Of a DNA stretch of 64,000 nt, positions 21,633-33,660 are shown piece by piece. The translations under genes were made by a program, and so were the position numbers. The notes below the pieces were generated by a model that saw nothing but the letters and a program-made list of their open reading frames with translations, made no database searches and was not told the origin of the DNA. Within the stretch, counting starts at the first letter, position 1. Every line of letters starts with the position of its first letter. Source of the DNA: Coleophoma eucalyptorum (Eukaryota > Ascomycota > Leotiomycetes > Helotiales > Dermateaceae); contig JALRME010000007.1 in assembly GCA_026120035.1 (NCBI GenBank), positions 1 to 64,000 on the forward strand. The letters are read 5' to 3'.

Positions 21633-23906
21633 ATGGCAACGGCTCTGTACAAGGCATCAATGGGTGATATGGATATCATCTTTGCTGGCGGTGGAACAGC
21701 AGCTTGCGTCGCTGCAGGGCGGCTTGCCAACGCAAACCCTCAGCTTAAGATTCTGTTAGTTGAGGGGGGAAAGAACAATTATCAGGACCCAACAGTTGTG
21801 AACCCCGCCTTGTTTTCTACACATTTGAGGCCCGATAGTGATACGGCTTTGGTACGTTAGGATATATAATTGTTATTAATATCTTATTCATTCTAAGCTC
21901 TCTATTTCTGGGTTCTGTCTTTGGTTATATTTTACAGATAGAAAAGACTCCCAAAGATGTGAAATTCAATTTAGGGGTTTTTATCACTAAATGTAATATT
22001 TTGTGAAGCTAGGTCAGAATTTAGATGCTAATTAGACATTTTTCAATTTTAGTTCTATAAGGCCAATAAGTCAGATGAGCTATGTGACCGAGAAGCAATT
22101 GTCCCTATGGGGGGCATGCTCGGCGGTGGCTCGAGTATTCACTTCATGATGTACTTTAGAGCCCAAGGGATAGACTTTGATAGCTGGAAGACTGAAGGGT
22201 GGACAGCGAAGGATCTGATTCCACTTTCCAATAAATTGGAGACTTTTCACCAGGATGAAGCAGGAATTGATCGCTCCAATCATGGTTCTAATGGCCCCAT
22301 CCACGTATCTCCTGGGCCATACCGCCCTACTTTTGACAAGATGTTTATTGAGACAATAAAAAAGATGGGCAAGGAAGAAATTGTAGATCTTCAAGACTTC
22401 AATTCCATTAACGGGTTTTCTGTAAGTACTTTAACATACCTATGTGGAACGTTCGAGTGTTGTGTAATGACTAACTAGATACAGAGAATGCAAAAGTATA
22501 TATCACCGGATGGCAAACGTCAAGATGCAGCACATTGCTACGTCCATCCTCTTCTCCAAGATGGCAGGCATCCAAATCTGCATATTCTTGTTGAATCAAA
22601 GGTTACTCGAGTTATTTTCGACAAGTCAAACCCCCCTCGTGCTATCGGTATTGAATATATCCCTAACCAACGTCTACAACCATTAAAAGAAACTTCCCCC
22701 AAAATCATCGGGGCACGAAGACTTGTCGTTGTATCATCTGGAGCACTTGGATCGCCACAAGTCCTTGAACGATCTGGAGTTGGTAATCCTGAAATTCTAA
22801 GCAAGCTCAACATCCAAATTGTCAGCGACCTGCCAGGAGTTGGTGAGAATTATCAAGATCACCACCTTATATTTTACCCATACAAGACCGACTTAGCGCC
22901 AGAGGAAACTGTTGATTCTGTATTGAGTGGTCGCAAGGATGTAGTCAAAGCAATAGAGGCGGGGGACCCTACCCTTGCATGGAATGGAGTAGGTTGGTAC
23001 CCCCAAACTTGATGCATCAAGCATGGTGATGCTAACTATAACAATATAGATATCAGCTCCAAGCTTCGTCCAACTGAAGAGGAAATCGATCGCCTTGGCC
23101 CCGAATTTCGTGCCGACTGGGACCGAGACTTCGCTCCATATCCAAATAAAGCACTTATGCTCTGCGGCACCATGGCCGCTTTTACTGGTGACCACTCTCT
23201 CGTAGCCCCAGGACAACATTTTAGCATGGGCACATATACAGCTTACCCTTACGCACGTGGGATGATCCATATCACATCAAATTCAGATGTCCATACCGGC
23301 TACTCCTTTGATAGTGGTTTTCTCAATCACCCCTCTGACATAAAGAAGTTGGTGTGGGCCTACCATATGCAGCGTGAAATTGCACGCCGTGTGCCATGCT
23401 TCAAGGGCGAGCTTTCGGTAGCTCACCCAGCTTTTGCAAAAGGCAGCACGGCTAGTCTTTTAGATGATAGAGACCTTGAGGTACATAAGAAGAAGGTGGA
23501 CAGTGGTGAGCTCAAAGACTTGGTGTATAGCGAGGCAGATGACAAGGCTATAGAAGATTGGATCCGCCGCAATATGAACTCATCATGGCATTCAATAGGC
23601 ACTTGTGCTATGAAGCCGCAAGCGGAAGGCGGAGTTGTAGACAAGTATTTGAATGTTCATGGGACACAAGCTTTGAAGGTCGTTGACGTGAGTTTCTCTT
23701 CCCCTGTGCTCTTGATTCTATGCACCTCATAGTCGCCTATTTCTAGACATGCATTGCTAACAGAAAAATAGCTTTCAATATGCCCGGAAAATGTGGGAGC
23801 TAATACTGCGAATACAGCATTGATGGTTGGGGAGAAGGCTGCTATTATCATTGCACGCGAACTAGGCATTAGTGAGAGGAAGCTTTACACAAAGGCAAAA
23901 CTCTAA
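21633..23906 (+). CDS. GMC-family alcohol oxidase
   Basis: FAD-dependent GMC oxidoreductase (PF00732/PF05199) of 622 aa, exons 21633-21851, 22053-22421, 22485-22992, 23050-23687 and 23772-23906; all joins keep frame. The FAD fold is AGGGTAAC near residue 16 with VEGG about 30 residues on; GGMLGGGSSIHFMMY is the flavin-attachment/GMC signature 1 region; signature 2 (SGALGSPQVLERSG) follows; the C-terminal catalytic His is in SSWHSIGTCAM and the Asn in ENVGANTANTA. Details and length are closest to fungal methanol/alcohol oxidases rather than glucose oxidases. The final residues KAKL are not a clear PTS1, so peroxisomal location is uncertain. Makes aldehyde and H2O2 from a primary alcohol; divergent ALDH would take the aldehyde onward. 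Confidence 0.92.
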
Positions 23907-25341
23907 TCTATAGCGATTTAGATGAAAGATATTTATATATGAGTTAAAACTGGTCAATAGACGAATCATTTTGTGTAGGAAATAGTTAAATTATACCAAT
24001 AGGCTCTACATGTTAGTGATTCTACGCCTTGGAAAAAGCAGCTCGGCCAATATCTTCCTGTTAGACAAGCACATTCTAGTCTCTGATTATGTAAAACATA
24101 TTACAGTACATATCTATGTAAGCTATTAACAATAATTAGAGGAGGGGTCTTGCAGAAAGGTCTCCAGGCATTACCATTCATCAGTTCGTGATTAGACTCA
24201 AGACACTTTCACCTCTGAAAATCTTCTTCCCCAATATTGTAATACTCGATGATCGCCTCCTTTGCTCCAAGTCTGGGTTTTGAAGAAAGTTTCCCCGTCG
24301 TAGTCTAAACCCTCTTACTTATTCATATATCTCTTGTAGAAGGTGGTGAAATTAAATGCAAGTGGTCACGAGACAGGAACTAACATGTAAATGTGCCTTC
24401 CAGACAGTCCTTCAACTTCATTCTATAATATCAATTTCCTAGTCAATCCAGCCCCTATGGATCCACAAAGTCATTATTCGCCACAGAAGAGATTTTTTTT
24501 GAAAGATATATATATTTATAGGAGCTCACCTCGATTGACTCACTCGAGAAATAGACTAGCTTAGCGCAAACACCTTACTGTATACCATCATGTTAATGTA
24601 TCTCAATTGATCCGGCCTTTAATCCTCCTTGATTCATTATCTCAATGGCCTCGTCATACATCAATCGTTTGAAATAAGCGTCTAAATACTGTGCCAAATT
24701 ATATGCACCGTCAATATGAAATGGCTGTATTGGATAAAGTCACCCCCAATCATAAAAATAGCTCGCAGCTCCAGGGCGTCGAGGATCAGATCAACAGCTG
24801 CAGCCAACCGTAAGATGCCCATGGTGCTAGTGCCAAGGCTGTTACCCAATTACGTACAGGATCATAATTATAGTATAGGCGGACAAATGGAACCTCTCCA
24901 TGGAATTTTGCATATACCCCAATGTTATCCGTGCAATATTTACCGACACAGTAACATTCTCTTAAATTGCAGGATTTAAAACTTACAAGCATGAAAATAC
25001 CTAAGGTCCTTCCTAGTTTTGGGCGTTTCTGTTACGAGTTATTCAAGATAGCGGTAGTCAGTTAACCAGCACGTGATAATGCTTACGTGTGCCAGTGATT
25101 TGACAGGTAAAAAGATGACGATGGCCTGTCCAAGCAATTGCTAAGGCACTACCAAATATGACCTCTGTTGCTGACTAATAACCTATCGGATTCCTTGCCT
25201 GAAGGCATTTGAATGACATGCTCCTCATCCGTGGTGACGCGATAATACGTACCATCTTCTCCTCACCTAACTTCGCACTCATGCAGACCTGACGACTCGT
25301 CTTGAGCCCGTTTCTTTGGAGCACCTCAAAATCGACCTATA
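23907..25341. other. Intergenic with unassigned coding relic
   Basis: No intact gene on either strand. Minus-strand coding-like pieces between about 24230 and 24992 are described separately. The last 300 bases are the promoter of the HET-NACHT-WD40 gene. Confidence 0.55.
24230..24992 (-). pseudogene. Unassigned minus-strand coding relic
   Basis: Several stretches read like real protein, in different frames: around 24900 FHGEVPFVRLYYNYDP, around 24760-24850 LRLAAAVDLILDALELRA, at 24603-24713 a 35-residue segment with YLDAYFKRLMYDEAIEIM, and near 24240-24310 a C-terminal-like DGETFFKTQTWSKGGDHR. Splice-like sites exist, but I could not join the pieces into one frame with GT-AG borders. I do not recognise the family. 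It is either a decayed gene or a many-exon gene that I have mis-segmented. Confidence 0.3.
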
Positions 25342-28300
25342 ATGCGCCTACTACAACGTAACAGTAATGGCGAGCTCAGCCTTACCAAGGACTTGGTCGA
25401 CGATATTCCCGAGTATGCCATACTTTCGCACACGTGGGGACCGGATACGGAAGAGGTCTCCTTCAGGGATCTAGTAGAGACTACTGGTAAGAGTAAAGTT
25501 GGCTACAGCAAACTTCAGTTCTGTGGAGAGCAAGCCGCTCGTGATAGCCTCCAGCATTTCTGGGTTGATACTTGTTGCATTGACAAATCAAATAATACTG
25601 AGCTCTCAGAGGCGATCAACTCTATGTTCCGCTGGTATCGCAAGGCATCTAGATGCTACGTTTATCTGTCAGATGTTTCTATAGAGAAGGAGAATGCAAG
25701 CAATCAAATTATGTGGGAATCGGATTTTCGGAAAAGCAGATGGTTTACGCGGGGTTGGACCCTCCAAGAGCTCCTCGCCCCAGATTCGGTTGAATTCTTC
25801 TCCCGAGAAGGCAGCCGACTAGGTGATAAGAGATCTCTAGAGCAACAAGTTCACCAAATAACGGGGGTTGCGGTTAAGGCTCTCCAAGGAAATGTTCTGT
25901 CTGAGTTCAGCATCGATGAGCGAATGTCATGGGCAGAAAGTCGCACAACTACACGCGAGGAGGATAAGACATATTCTTTGCTAGGCATTTTCGACATCTA
26001 TATGCCGCTTATCTATGGTGAGGGGAGACACAATTCAGAGCGTCGGCTTCGAGAAGAGATCGGCAAATTTTCAAAGTTACGGGATGGTGGGTACCTTGTT
26101 CATTCGTTAATATGAGGGGCATGGTATTTGCAGTAAGGGCAGAATGTTAAATGGTGATGTTAGGGATAACCATTCCGATAGCAAAGGGTGCGGCTTTTGA
26201 TTCTCGAGATTCTGAGCACCTTCCGACTTGTCTTCCGAACACTCGGGTCCAGCTACAACATAAAATCATGACATGGGTGGACAAACCTGACGGCGAGGGG
26301 ATATTTTGGTTAAGTGGAAGCGCTGGTACAGGGAAGTCTACAATCGCACGGACTATAGCCAGAACTCTTCATAAAATGGATCGACTTGCGGCTAGCTTCT
26401 TTTTCAAGAGAGGCGAGGGTGACTGCGGAAATGCTCACAGATTCTTTGCAACTATCGCTGCTCACTTGACTCAGCAATTACCTACTATTGTCTCTTGGAT
26501 ACAAGAAGTAATTGATGAGGAGCCTAGTATCTTCGAGAAGACTCTTACGCATCAGTTTGATCAGCTTATTTTCAGACCACTAACAAACTTGAGCCAGGTC
26601 TCTTCGCAAAGTCACAAGCTAATTATTATAATTGATGCTTTAGACGAATGTGATGATGAAGACGATATGAGTACGATTCTACGTCTCCTCTGTCGAGTCA
26701 AGAATATTAGCCCTATATCGCTGCGGATTCTTCTGACTAGTAGACCGGAATTGCCGATTCGGTTAGGCTTTAAAGATATGGCGACAAGCGACTATCAAGA
26801 CGTCGTCTTACATGAAGAACCAGTGCAACGAGTAGCAAATGACATCGCTCTATACTTCGATGATGAGTTTGCTAAGGTCAGAAAAGAGCGTTCACTACCA
26901 GGAGAATGGCCAGGCGACGAAGCCATCCACAAACTTGTAGAAATGGCAATTCCCCTTTTTATTTTTGCCACTACAGTATGCCGCTTTATTAGGGACAGAA
27001 AAGCAAATCCAAAAAGCCGCCTCAAAGCCTTTTTAGAAAACCGGTCAGGTTATTCTATTTCAAAATTGGACCAAACATATTCGCCTATTCTCGAACACTT
27101 GTTGTCAGTTCAAGATATGTACGAGAAAGAGCGGCTTACTCAAGAGTTTCGCAGTATTGTAGGAGCAATTATCACCCTTGAAACTCCACTTTCGATCATC
27201 TCCCTTGCTACGCTTTTAGGTATTGAAAAGGAAGACATTGCCTGCACACTTGATCCATTACACGCTGTTCTTAGCATTCCTGCTGACAATAATTCTCCTG
27301 TGAGACTTATTCATCTATCCTTTCGCGAATTTTTGATCGATCCCCAAAAGCGCGATAACAATTTCTGGGTTGATGAGAAGGAAGCTCACAAGAAGTTGGC
27401 AGCCCAATGCTTGCAGCGGTTATCTATGACACTTAAAAAAGATATTTGCAGTCTCAAAATGCCAGAGAAGCCGCTGATAGAAATTGACAAAAATACGATA
27501 GATGCATATCTACCACCAGATGTCCAATACGCTTGCCAGTATTGGGTACATCACCTAAAGAAAGGCGGAAGCATTATTTACGACGACGACCCTGTACATA
27601 AATTTCTCAAGTGTCACCTTCTACATTGGCTGGAAGCATTAAGCCTTATTCGTAGGCTATCAGAAAGCACTAGCATGATTAACTATTTGATAGCCATGCT
27701 AGAAGTAAGTCACTTGTTATATCAAGGTCAAACATTTACTGAACAAAGATTTTTAGCCAAGTACAAATTCTAAATTATCAACGCTTCTTTATGATATGAA
27801 GCGGTTTACCCTTAGAAATTTCTCCATATCTAGCTCATCGCCTCTCCAGCTCTACTCTGCTGCACTTATCTTCACCCCAAAAGAGAGTGTTGTTCGAAAG
27901 ATGTTCCAGAATCATGTTCCAAATTGGATTTTACACCAACCAGAAGTAGAATCAGGTTGGAACGCTGTTCTTCAGACGCTCGAGGGCCACGGTAGTTTAG
28001 TCAACTCAGTCGCCTTCTCACACGATTCTAATCTGCTAGCGTCGGCGGCAGATGACAATACGGTCAAGATCTGGGACGTAGCTACAGGAAGCCTTCAGCA
28101 GACACTCGAGGGCCACGGCGGTTCTGTCAACTCAGTCGCCTTCTCACACGATTCTAATCTGCTAGCGTCGGCGGCAGACGACAAAACGGTCAAGATCTGG
28201 GAGGTAACTACAGGAATGCTCCAGAAGACGCTCAAGGGCCATAGCTCTCGTGTCAACTCAGTCACCTTCTCGCATGACTCGAAGCTGCTGGCATCGGGAT

Positions 28301-29571
28301 CAAGCGACATTACAGTCAAGATCTGGCACGTAACTACAGGAAGCCTCCAGCAAACACTTGAGGACCACCGCCATAATGTCCACTCGGCCTCCTTCTCGCA
28401 TGACTCGAAGCTGCTGGCATCGGGATCAGGCGAAAAAATAGTCAAGATATGGGATGTAGCGACGGGAGCCCTCCAGCAGACGCTCAACGGCCACGGTGGG
28501 TTTATCATGTCAGTTGCCTTCTCGTACAATCCGAACCTACTAGCATCTGCATCGTCGGACAATACGGTCAAGATCTGGGACGTAGCTACAGGAAGCCTTC
28601 AACAGACACTCGAGGGCCACGGCGGTTCTGTCAACTCAGTCGCATTCTCGCACGATTCTAATTTGCTAGTGTCGGCGGCAGACGACGATACAGTCAAGAT
28701 CTGGGACGTAGCTACAGGAATCCTCCAGAAGACTCTCAAGGGCCATAGCCATAGTGTCAAGTCAGTCGCATTCTCGCACAGTCCAAACTTACTAGCGTCA
28801 GCGGCACAAGATGGTAGAATCATCATCTGGGATGCAGCTGCTGGAACTCTCCAGCAGATGCTTGAGTGCCACCGCTATGCTGTTATTTCTGTTGCATTCT
28901 CACATGATTCAAAGCTGCTGGCATCAGCATCATGGGACAAGACGGTTAAGATCTGGGAAGGGGCTACAGGACTCCTCCAGAAGACGCTCGAGGGCCACGG
29001 CGACGCTGTCACGTCAGTTGCCTTCTCGTACAACTCGAAGCTACTAGCATCGGCATCATGGGACCGCATGATCAAGATCTGGGATGTAGATACGGGAATC
29101 CTCCAGCGAACGGTCGATGGCCACCGTGGGTCTGTCATGTCAGTCGCCTTCTCGCATGACTCGAATTTGCTGGCATCGGCAGCATGGGACAGCACGGTCA
29201 AGATCTGGCACACGACGTCGGGCTCCCTCCACCAAAACATCATACTAGAAAACTATGTTTCGGAGTTATCATTTGATACCACAGACGCATTCCTTATTAC
29301 AAATATAGGCGATATTGAGGTGGACAGAGCCATTCCCACATCTGAATCTTCTCAAGAGGGAGTTGATAAAAGTGACCGCGAAAGATTAAGTATCAATGGA
29401 TCATGGCTTACATGGGATTCACAAAACCTCCTTTGGCTACCACCTGATTACCGGCCTCGTTGTTCTGTCATTTCATTGTCCGGCTTGAAAGTCGCTATCG
29501 GTTGCGACTCTGGAAAGGTATTTGTTATCGGATTCTCATCAACTATCCTAGACGGGTATTATTCCGAATGA
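25342..29571 (+). CDS. HET-NACHT-WD40 NOD-like receptor (HNWD type)
   Basis: One intact protein of about 1366 aa, exons 25342-26086, 26164-27704 and 27757-29571, all in frame. Residues 25-165 are a HET domain (ILSHTWG, FWVDTCCIDK, GWTLQELLAP); near 298 the NACHT P-loop GSAGTGKST, near 402 the Walker B IIIIDALDE; residues 837-1256 are ten WD40 repeats of exactly 42 residues; about 110 residues follow. This is the architecture of Podospora HET-D/HET-E/HET-R, cytoplasmic sensors whose WD propeller recognises a partner and whose HET domain triggers cell death. Repeats are very alike in DNA as well as protein and differ mainly in a few positions, as expected of a hypervariable recognition surface. 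It has no evident link to the metabolic genes on either side. Function as incompatibility gene is inferred from family. Confidence 0.92.
27979..29238 (+). repeat. Ten tandem 126-bp WD40-coding repeats
   Basis: Ten head-to-tail units of 126 bp within the NLR gene, no length variation. Units 1, 2 and 6 are nearly identical in nucleotides. Differences cluster just after the GH dipeptide and around the SAxDx stretch before the WD-like motif KIW. The array is visibly more GC-rich than its flanks. Confidence 0.92.
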
Positions 29572-30016
29572 AACCAAGCTGAGGAGAAAATTTTTATATT
29601 ATGCATTCATATAAATGAAAATAACTCTTCCATTCATTTGTTTCATTAATCTAAACGAGAAGAGGGGCTTGAGGCAGGCTATGCCTGTATATAAATGGAT
29701 TACAATCGATACTTTTTATTCCCTGGACAGCAGTATTTCAATATTTTCTATACAATTTATACTTGGAAATGTAATTCATACCGAAAATACTCGGGCTATG
29801 AGGTTCCACCTACTACATACTTACCAAAAGCATTTGCATGGCGAATGTTTTTATATAAGTCGAAATTGCCTTTACCCAATTTAGCGACGCTGGAGAAATG
29901 TCGCAAGCAGCAAATCTTGTTCACACTACTTAATTGTTCCCATACAACTTCTATTGGTCTTCGTGGTACTAAAACTGTACTGGTTGGCTTAGGGATACAA
30001 GCAGTCATTCATTTAC
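29572..30016. other. AT-rich convergent region
   Basis: Between the NLR (+) and GNAT (-) 3' ends. Short open frames on both strands show no domain; nothing else seen. Confidence 0.6.
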
Positions 30017-30541
30017 TCATGCTAAGTCTTTCGCAAAACACAGGGAGTTGCTTGAGCCTACGTATGGACCAAAGTTTTCAATCCTAGTATAGCCATGTTT
30101 AGTGTAGAATCTCTCCGCCTCGACCAGCAAAGCGCCAGTCTCGAGGACCAGGCGATTCCACCCTAGCGTTTCCCATGCCACCTTTTCTAATTCCTTCAGA
30201 ATTGTTGATCCGGCCTGCAGGCGCCCACCTCTCGAGTCCTTCCGGACAAACATACGCTTGATTTCACCCACACACGTCTCCCCATAGTCACAAGCTCGTA
30301 AGCCACCGCAGGCAACGGGCTCTTCGCGATGCGCAATCTCGTTGTAAGCATATGCCACGATGAAAGTTGCCAGATCCGACCCGGACGGAGGCGTGCCTAA
30401 TTCAGAGTAGGGGTGGCCATATCGTACTGCGAGCTCTTCACGTTGAGCTGCCACAAGTCCAGTAGCGTCCGGATGTGTAAATGGTAATTCTTTCACGATC
30501 AACGAACCACCTGATATTGGGGAACAATCCTTGGACGCCAT
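30017..30541 (-). CDS. GNAT-family N-acetyltransferase
   Basis: Single-exon protein of 174 aa, typical length for the Acetyltransf_1 (PF00583) fold. The N-terminal half has a GNAT-like variable region (REELAVRYG), then strand GEIKRMFVRKDSRGG leading into the acetyl-CoA pyrophosphate loop and helix (AGSTILKELEKVA), and the conserved C-terminal RLVLETG and AERFYTKHGYTRI, where the Tyr can act as general acid. The P-loop is R-G-G-R-L-Q-A-G rather than the usual RxxGxG/A, so CoA binding may be slightly altered. Substrate (antibiotic, polyamine, small amine or protein) unknown. Head-to-tail with the regulator at 31358-33148 but 0.8 kb away. Confidence 0.85.
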   Translation of the reverse strand: MASKDCSPISGGSLIVKELPFTHPDATGLVAAQREELAVRYGHPYSELGTPPSGSDLATFIVAYAYNEIAHREEPVACGGLRACDYGETCVGEIKRMFVRKDSRGGRLQAGSTILKELEKVAWETLGWNRLVLETGALLVEAERFYTKHGYTRIENFGPYVGSSNSLCFAKDLA

Positions 30542-31357
30542 AACTGCTGTACTATAGAATGTTAGAGGGCCAAGATGCAGAAGTACGGGCTGAAAAACAC
30601 ACCAGTACTAAACTAAAAGTGGATTGGAAAAAGCTTAGTAGTAGCAGCATGCGGTGATACTTATGTGTCGGGTAACATTAAGACAAGGGCTACACCTCAG
30701 GTAATAGAATTGATAATGACTCATCAACATCTTCAAAGTTTCCGTTCCTTATCTGCAATAGAAATGCGACTGGCTTCCTAGACTTTCCCCTTGTTAGCCG
30801 GGCACCCAATCGTCGAATCAGCTTCCAGACCCACCCGGCGCGCTTCGTCTCGAGTCGGCAACTGTAGACGAGTGTAGACACGGAGTTGCGGATAGCATCA
30901 ATTTCCAAACTGTTACTTGAAAAGTTACGGACTAAGAACTGGCCTCAGAACATAATTATTCCAATCATGAATTATCACCTGACCTCTCCATTGGTTCTTT
31001 TATTTCTTGGGAAATCTCGAGTCAACGATGACATAGCCTATTATATATTGCATTAAATCAAACACTCAACGGCCATGCCGCCTCGCTTCGCGCCACTAGC
31101 CGTCTATACCAATCGTTATGGGCTTGCGCACTCATACTATGCCGAGCCAGACAGAGTTTATGGAAAGCTAAGATTCTAATCTGGCCACTTCGTACGTGTA
31201 GAAAAGGGTCTCTCTGCACTCCTCCGAGAGCTGCAGCCATGGAATTCAAATGTGTTTCGTGGTAACGGTTTCGTTAAAATAACGGTTCTTCCTTCTCTCT
31301 GTTCTTGTATTATCCATTTGATGTTAAGGTTTTGCTTGACTCCGCTACATAACTGAA
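30542..31357. other. Intergenic with small open frames
   Basis: Two minus-strand open frames, 30690-30908 (72 codons, basic, WVWKLIRRLGARLTRG) and 31058-31249 (63 codons), have plausible composition but no recognised family and no clear splice link. They may be small genes, a remnant, or chance. Confidence 0.4.
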
Positions 31358-33148
31358 TTAATCGAAGGTTCGATGCATCTTCCCGGTGAGACCTGCCGCA
31401 GCCATAATGAGGGACCCAAAATTGTCCATCTCGCAGAGCCAATTGTCGAGTCGTTTCTCGCCATTATCAACTCCCACCTGAAAGTTCAGAATATCTCCGT
31501 ACTTTAAGCGGCTCTCAGAATTAAGTCCGTGTTGCTGAGCGTTGAATATTAATTCCCACTCGGATTCACTTGATGCATTCCACAGGTCTTGTGAGCATGG
31601 AAGCGGTAGTTTTGCAAATTCTGAGCCATCACAGTGGTGCGGGAGTAGACCTTCTGAGAGATCAAATAAGAGGTCGATTAAGCAGTTTAGAGTGATGGTG
31701 CTTGAGGAAATTCAGCGATGGCTTCATCAGTTTCAAAGCGTCACATACCGTATAAGAGACTCAGCCATAGCCCAATCTTTCCATGTTCTCTTTAAATCTT
31801 CCGATGCATGACTGTGTCTAGCGATTAATCCACTCGTGCGCAGCGAGAGTTTCTATGGTATTCTTCGTTAGTTTTCTTGGTGGAATCTTCATGGTAGAGC
31901 CCTAGCTCACGATCATTGTCTGAATAAGCGGAATGTCAAAGTCTGTAGCATCCTCATCCTCTTCAGAAATCCTCAAGAGCATGTAAATTGATATAGCTTG
32001 AAGCCCAGCGAGGAGTTCAGCATCATCAAACTGAGAACACTACCCACTTATCAGTTTCAGTAATGTTAGAGACGAAGAAGCTGATATACCTCAGCAGCCA
32101 ACCTCTCCTGCTCTATTCTGATTGTTTTCCAGATGAAAGCAGTGTTGTTTTTGCTCTTCACACGGAACATCTGTAAAATACTCGCACAAATTGAAAGAGA
32201 TCCAGGCAGTGAGATGTCAAAAGTTGACTTTGGTTCACTTGACAAGCAGCTATGATGAATGAAGGGAGGCAGATTGTGCTCCAGGAGCATGTTGGGGTAT
32301 GATTTCATGACGCACACGATGTATCTTCTGATCAATTGCATTCTCTGATCACGTTCTCGGCTTGGCCAAAAAGCTTTGGGCGGTTTTCGTGAGATCTGAT
32401 TGAAAATCGGAGCGCTCAGAGTATCGATATTAGAGTAACGAGGAAGATTTCGCCCTTCGCCGTCGAGAAAAGAATGAGGCGTACCCGGGCGGAGCCATAG
32501 ATTCTGGAACATGAGATCTTCATAATTACTTGCGTTGATGCTTTCAGTCCACAAGTTTGTGGTAGAGGTGGTATTGGTCGATATCTGTAGCGATTCAACG
32601 GCGGAACCGCCACTATCGGAAGAGTTGTCCTGTGAGTTCGGCAGAGGAAGCTCATAATTTGATAGATCAACTATTTCACCAGTCAAATTTGAATATTCGA
32701 TATCAGCTTTGTTCGTTTTTGGTAACAAATGTGTAGAAAGTTCTGACGCGCTTTCCGAAGTGCTGGGTCGTGGTGGTAAACTATGATCAACCAGCGCTGG
32801 CTGCGCGAAATGGCAGTCGATGCCCTTTGTTCGACAACGAGAACATTGAAGAAATCTACCATTTACGGCCGACCATATCTCACACTGCGTTTTCGCTTTG
32901 GTGCATTGAACACAAGCTTTCTTTCTTGATTTGGGGCGTCGATTCTTCGATTTTTTGCAATAAGACAGATGGCGAATTTGAGGTCTTTCTATAGCAAATC
33001 GGGTTTAGACGGATGTTTTGGTACGAATAATAGGTCGATACTACTCACTCTGATCGAAAACCTTGCCGCATATGCTACATGTGAAAGACGGAGATGTCGT
33101 CGGTGGGTCCACCGGCTGTTGCGCCTGTGGCCGAACCACGGAATTCAT
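31358..33148 (-). CDS. Composite C2HC + Zn2Cys6 transcription factor
   Basis: A 521-aa regulator built from exons 33148-33049, 32988-32090, 32030-31911, 31852-31749 and 31700-31358; every join is GT-AG and in phase. The N-terminus has a C2H2-like finger with a final Cys, C-x2-C-x12-H-x3-C, split by intron 1, followed directly by a binuclear cluster C-x2-C-x6-C-x12-C-x2-C-x6-C (CVQCTKAKTQC opens it). The middle is Ser/Asn-rich; the C half has the helix pattern of Zn2Cys6 regulators often placed near secondary-metabolite or catabolic genes, with SLIRTITLNCLIDLLFDLSE. Divergent from the enoyl-reductase-like gene over a 512-base spacer, so it may control that gene. The 12-residue loop between Cys 3 and 4 is longer than usual. 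Confidence 0.85.
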
Positions 33149-33660
33149 CGCTCACCTGTTTTCCACGTAGTATATCACAATTATTGCAATTACTAATGGT
33201 ACTCTTCGTGCTCCAGTTGGAATTTTGTACTGGGCACAGACTGGGAAAAGCATGCGTTCGTGAACATGAGGATTCGAAATCAAACAAGTCGAACGGGATT
33301 CCGTTGGTACTTAAAGGCGCCGTCGAATTTGTAATAGACGAAAGTACCACTGCAACCCCGTGGCATCGGTCACGTGGTTCCTGCTCCGCCTTCCCGTCTC
33401 GTCGTCATTGCGTAGAAGGAAACTCCACTTTCAGATGATGCGCCGCACACTGGACCAAAGTTCTCCGTTGAACTTGGAGGCGAATTATCAAAAAAGCATG
33501 CTGATATAATCCATTTACTTGGAGGAAAGACCTCACTAGGCAACATGAGAAAGAGGTATAAATGACCCTTGATTCCTAAGGAGAAGTTGCTCCAGCATCA
33601 ACCGTCATCCATTCTACCTCTTCACCATAACTACTCTATTCCATCTCTCCCATCAATGCA
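33149..33660. other. Divergent promoter, regulator / MDR reductase
   Basis: No gene seen. Includes GTGG-rich and CACGTG-like (TCACGTGG near 33371) stretches; a run before 33655 (pyrimidine-rich) precedes the reductase start. Confidence 0.55.

Noticed and set aside
28095..28571. 158-codon open frame on the minus strand of the WD40 array
   Set aside because: It exists because the 126-bp repeat is a multiple of three and lacks stops in that frame; the plus-strand WD40 reading is certain.
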